A model generated the notes under the pieces. It was not told the origin of the DNA, searched no databases, and was given only the letters and a program-made list of their open reading frames with translations. The position numbers and the translations under genes are program-made. A stretch of DNA of 8,968 nt from JAAFHB01 sp038236995 (GTDB lineage Bacteria; Bacteroidota; Bacteroidia; Bacteroidales; Prolixibacteraceae): contig JBBRZE010000127.1 in the NCBI GenBank assembly GCA_038236995.1, forward strand, positions 1 through 8,968, written 5' to 3'. Shown here piece by piece: positions 7,329 to 8,968 of this stretch (the stretch's first letter is position 1; each line of letters starts with the position of its first letter).

Positions 7329-8276
7329 TCAATTAAACAACGAATCGACAAATTCGTTGCGGTGAAAAATCTGCAAATCTTCGATTCCTTCGCCAACACC
7401 TATATATTTTACAGGAATTTTAAACTGATCGGAAATGCCAATCACTACTCCCCCTTTTGCGGTTCCGTCCAACTTGGTTAATGCCAAAGCAGTCACTTCG
7501 GTAGCAAGCGTGAATTGAGTAGCCTGTTCAAAAGCATTTTGTCCTGTAGATCCGTCAAGAACCAGTAAAACTTCGTCGGGAGCGCTGAGGTAAACCTTTT
7601 GCATCACCTTCTTGATTTTAGAAAGTTCGTTCATCAGGTTGATCTTATTGTGCAATCGACCAGCAGTGTCGATAATGACAACATCGGCACCCATCGCTTT
7701 TGCCGATTGTAAAGTGTCGAATGCAACAGAAGCCGGATCAGAGCCCATGTTTTGACGTACCAATGGAACGCCTACCCGATCGGCCCAGATTTGTAACTGC
7801 TCAATTGCTGCCGCTCTGAATGTATCAGCAGCACCTAAAACGACTTTTTTACCAGCACCTTTAAACTGATGCGCCAGTTTGCCAATTGTCGTAGTTTTGC
7901 CTACACCATTCACACCAACAACCATAATTACATAAGGTTGTCCGGTTTTGGGAAGGTCAAAATCCGATACATCGGTTGAGTTGCTTTCAGCCAATAGTGC
8001 AACGATTTCTTCTTTGAGTATACGGTTTAACTCCGATGTACCCACATATTTGTCAGCGGCGACTCTTTTCTCAATTCTTGTAATAATCTTCAAGGTTGTC
8101 TTCACACCAACATCAGCTGAAATCAGGATATCTTCAAGGTTATCAAGAACCTCATCATCAACAGTGGTCTTACCAATTACAGCCCTTGAGAGTTTTTTGA
8201 ATACACTCTCCTTGGTTTTTTCTAGACCCTTGTCCAGACTTTCCTTCTTTGATCTGGTAAAACTGAATATTCCCAT
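7329..8276 (-). CDS. ftsY: Signal recognition particle receptor FtsY
   Basis: SRP-family GTPase at the inner face of the cytoplasmic membrane; it binds Ffh-SRP with its translating ribosome and hands it to the Sec translocon. At 315 aa it is a compact FtsY: an N domain (about 1-110, helical, including LEDILISADVGVKTT at 47-61) and a G domain, without the long acidic A domain of E. coli FtsY (497 aa). GTPase motifs are complete: G1 GVNGVGKTTT (121-130), G2/insertion DTFRAAA (151-157), G3 DTAGR (203-207), G4 TKLD (267-270) and the closing GVGEG (293-297). The terminal sequence LQIFHRNEFVDSLF is typical of FtsY rather than Ffh, and the methionine-rich M domain of Ffh is absent. The ATG at 8276 opens the usual MGIFSF start. 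It follows the ribosomal-protein genes but is separated from them by a terminator. Confidence 0.97.
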   Translation of the reverse strand: MGIFSFTRSKKESLDKGLEKTKESVFKKLSRAVIGKTTVDDEVLDNLEDILISADVGVKTTLKIITRIEKRVAADKYVGTSELNRILKEEIVALLAESNSTDVSDFDLPKTGQPYVIMVVGVNGVGKTTTIGKLAHQFKGAGKKVVLGAADTFRAAAIEQLQIWADRVGVPLVRQNMGSDPASVAFDTLQSAKAMGADVVIIDTAGRLHNKINLMNELSKIKKVMQKVYLSAPDEVLLVLDGSTGQNAFEQATQFTLATEVTALALTKLDGTAKGGVVIGISDQFKIPVKYIGVGEGIEDLQIFHRNEFVDSLFN

Positions 8277-8343
8277 AACAATTTAATATGAAGCAACTTA
8301 AACTAAATGATTCAGAAAGGCAAAATGCTGAAACGTTGTTTAT

Positions 8344-8380
8344 AAAAAAAGAGCTCCCATCAATAACGACGAAAGCTCTT
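8344..8380 (-). terminator. Intrinsic terminator after the rpmB-rpmG-DUF4295 genes
   Basis: On the minus strand, AAGAGCT (8380-8374) pairs with AGCTCTT (8355-8349) across an 18 nt loop and is followed by an unbroken T run to 8344. It begins 19 nt after the DUF4295 stop and should end or attenuate the ribosomal-protein transcript ahead of ftsY. Confidence 0.75.
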
Positions 8381-8399
8381 CTCCTACATAAGATGTAGA

Positions 8400-8558
8400 T
8401 TATTTACTTTTGAAATAATCAGTTACTGCTTCGTTAGGAATAATTTCCTCTACGAATTTGTAAGCACCGGTTTTTTCAGACTTTACCATTTTGATTACTT
8501 TGGAATAAGTTTTACCGGCTCCTTTTTGAAGTGATGCGACTACTTTCTTTACTGCCAT
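8400..8558 (-). CDS. DUF4295 family small basic protein
   Basis: A 52 aa lysine-rich protein, read directly from the sequence: it starts MAVKKVVASLQKGAGKTYSK and ends with EAVTDYFKSK before TAA at 8402-8400. It matches my recollection of DUF4295, a family confined to Bacteroidota and regularly encoded directly after rpmG. There is no signal peptide, membrane segment or cysteine. Its start lies only 8 nt past the rpmG stop, so it is cotranscribed with bL28 and bL33. High lysine content and this location suggest a ribosome-bound protein, which is inference. It is the last gene before the terminator at 8344-8380. The family assignment comes from sequence pattern and context, without a database search. 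Confidence 0.88.
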   Translation of the reverse strand: MAVKKVVASLQKGAGKTYSKVIKMVKSEKTGAYKFVEEIIPNEAVTDYFKSK

Positions 8559-8566
8559 AACTCAAA

Positions 8567-8749
8567 TTATTTAATTTCCCGGTGAACGGTAATACGTTTA
8601 AGAATTGGATTGAATTTTTTCAGTTCCAGGCGTTCCGGTGTATTCTTCCGGTTCTTTTTGGTCACATAGCGGGAAGTTCCGGGCTGTCCGCTAGCCTTGT
8701 GTTCTGTACACTCCAAAATGACCTGTACTCTGTTACCTTTTTTTGCCAT
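8567..8749 (-). CDS. rpmG: Large-subunit ribosomal protein bL33
   Basis: A 60 aa basic structural protein of the 50S subunit, near the E site. MAKKGNRVQVILECTEHK followed by SRYVTKKNRKNTPERLELKKFNP and a terminal VHREIK is the Bacteroidota form of bL33. Only one cysteine (ILECTEH) is present, so this is the zinc-independent (C-) type lacking the paired CxxC motifs. It lies between rpmB, whose stop is 14 nt upstream, and DUF4295, 8 nt downstream, in one tight operon. The ATG at 8749 is preceded by AT-rich sequence without a Shine-Dalgarno. Confidence 0.97.
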   Translation of the reverse strand: MAKKGNRVQVILECTEHKASGQPGTSRYVTKKNRKNTPERLELKKFNPILKRITVHREIK

Positions 8750-8763
8750 TGCTTAGTAACTTA

Positions 8764-8968
8764 TTAAATGGTTTCTAAATAACCTTTGGCTTTTGCTGTC
8801 TTTAAGGTAGCTGCCAATCCGTTTTTATTTATTGTTCTCAACCCTGCGGCTGTAACATTCAATTTGATCCATCTATCCTCTTCGGGCAGATAGAACTTTT
8901 TGGTGAAAATATTCACCATAAATTTCCTATTGGTTCTCCGTTTTGAGTGAGAAACATTGTTCCCAAAC
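8764..8968 (-). CDS. rpmB: Large-subunit ribosomal protein bL28, 5'-truncated by window edge
   Basis: A 50S structural protein required for correct large-subunit assembly. The minus-strand frame enters from the right edge and reads FGNNVSHSKRRTNRKFMVNI, then LPEEDRWIKLNVTAAGLRTI, and ends KGYLETI with TAA at 8766-8764. GNNVSHSKRRTxRKF is the bL28 signature. Sixty-eight codons are visible; about 12 N-terminal residues (the usual 'M..IC.ITGK' start) are missing past 8968. It is the first visible gene of the rpmB-rpmG-DUF4295 unit; its promoter is outside the window. Confidence 0.96.
   Translation of the reverse strand, partial: FGNNVSHSKRRTNRKFMVNIFTKKFYLPEEDRWIKLNVTAAGLRTINKNGLAATLKTAKAKGYLETI

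Noticed and set aside
8277..8343. A promoter for ftsY
   Set aside because: No TAnnTTTG match was found on the minus strand here; the nearest word, GCATTTTG, misses both of the first two consensus bases.
1..8968. Mobile element, defence or other novel multi-gene system
   Set aside because: Every CDS belongs to a recognised housekeeping or common enzyme family; there are no transposase, integrase, toxin-antitoxin, tRNA or attachment-site signals.

Overview
The window looks like ordinary core chromosome of a member of the Bacteroidota, most likely Bacteroidales/Marinilabiliales-like. This rests on the gene order rpmB-rpmG-DUF4295-ftsY-rimO, the DUF4295 protein itself, a perfect TAnnTTTG -7 promoter element, start codons preceded by AT-rich sequence instead of a Shine-Dalgarno motif, and AT-rich intergenic DNA. 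The species cannot be fixed by reading alone.

Layout, left to right. Positions 1-2218 (+): most of valyl-tRNA synthetase, with its 5' end outside the window. Positions 2219-2365: a convergent gap holding a REP-like pair of hairpins and a strong hairpin able to terminate transcription in both directions. Positions 2366-3481 (-): alanine dehydrogenase. Positions 3482-3715: an AT-rich divergent promoter region. Positions 3716-4915 (+): a class I/II PLP aminotransferase, followed 41 nt later by a GNAT acetyltransferase (4957-5487). Positions 5488-5954: a non-coding gap dominated by an array of about fifteen degenerate 20-21 nt tandem repeats, partly organised as 42 nt dimers, with a 15 bp perfect hairpin near its left edge. 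Positions 5955-8968 (-): rimO, ftsY, DUF4295, rpmG and a 5'-truncated rpmB. Intrinsic terminators lie after DUF4295 and after ftsY.

Function. The right-hand cluster concerns the ribosome: two large-subunit proteins (bL28, bL33), a small Bacteroidota-specific basic protein, the SRP receptor that docks translating ribosomes at the membrane, and the enzyme that methylthiolates ribosomal protein S12. Alanine dehydrogenase and the aminotransferase are divergently placed and could both act in amino-acid/2-oxo-acid interconversion. ValS charges tRNA-Val.

I see no mobile element, CRISPR array, tRNA, rRNA, defence system or recognisable new multi-gene system. The most unusual content is non-coding: the 21/42 nt repeat array at 5591-5904 and the REP-like double hairpin at 2229-2293. 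A start correction for rimO, supported by a terminator inside the longer reading frame, is also useful.
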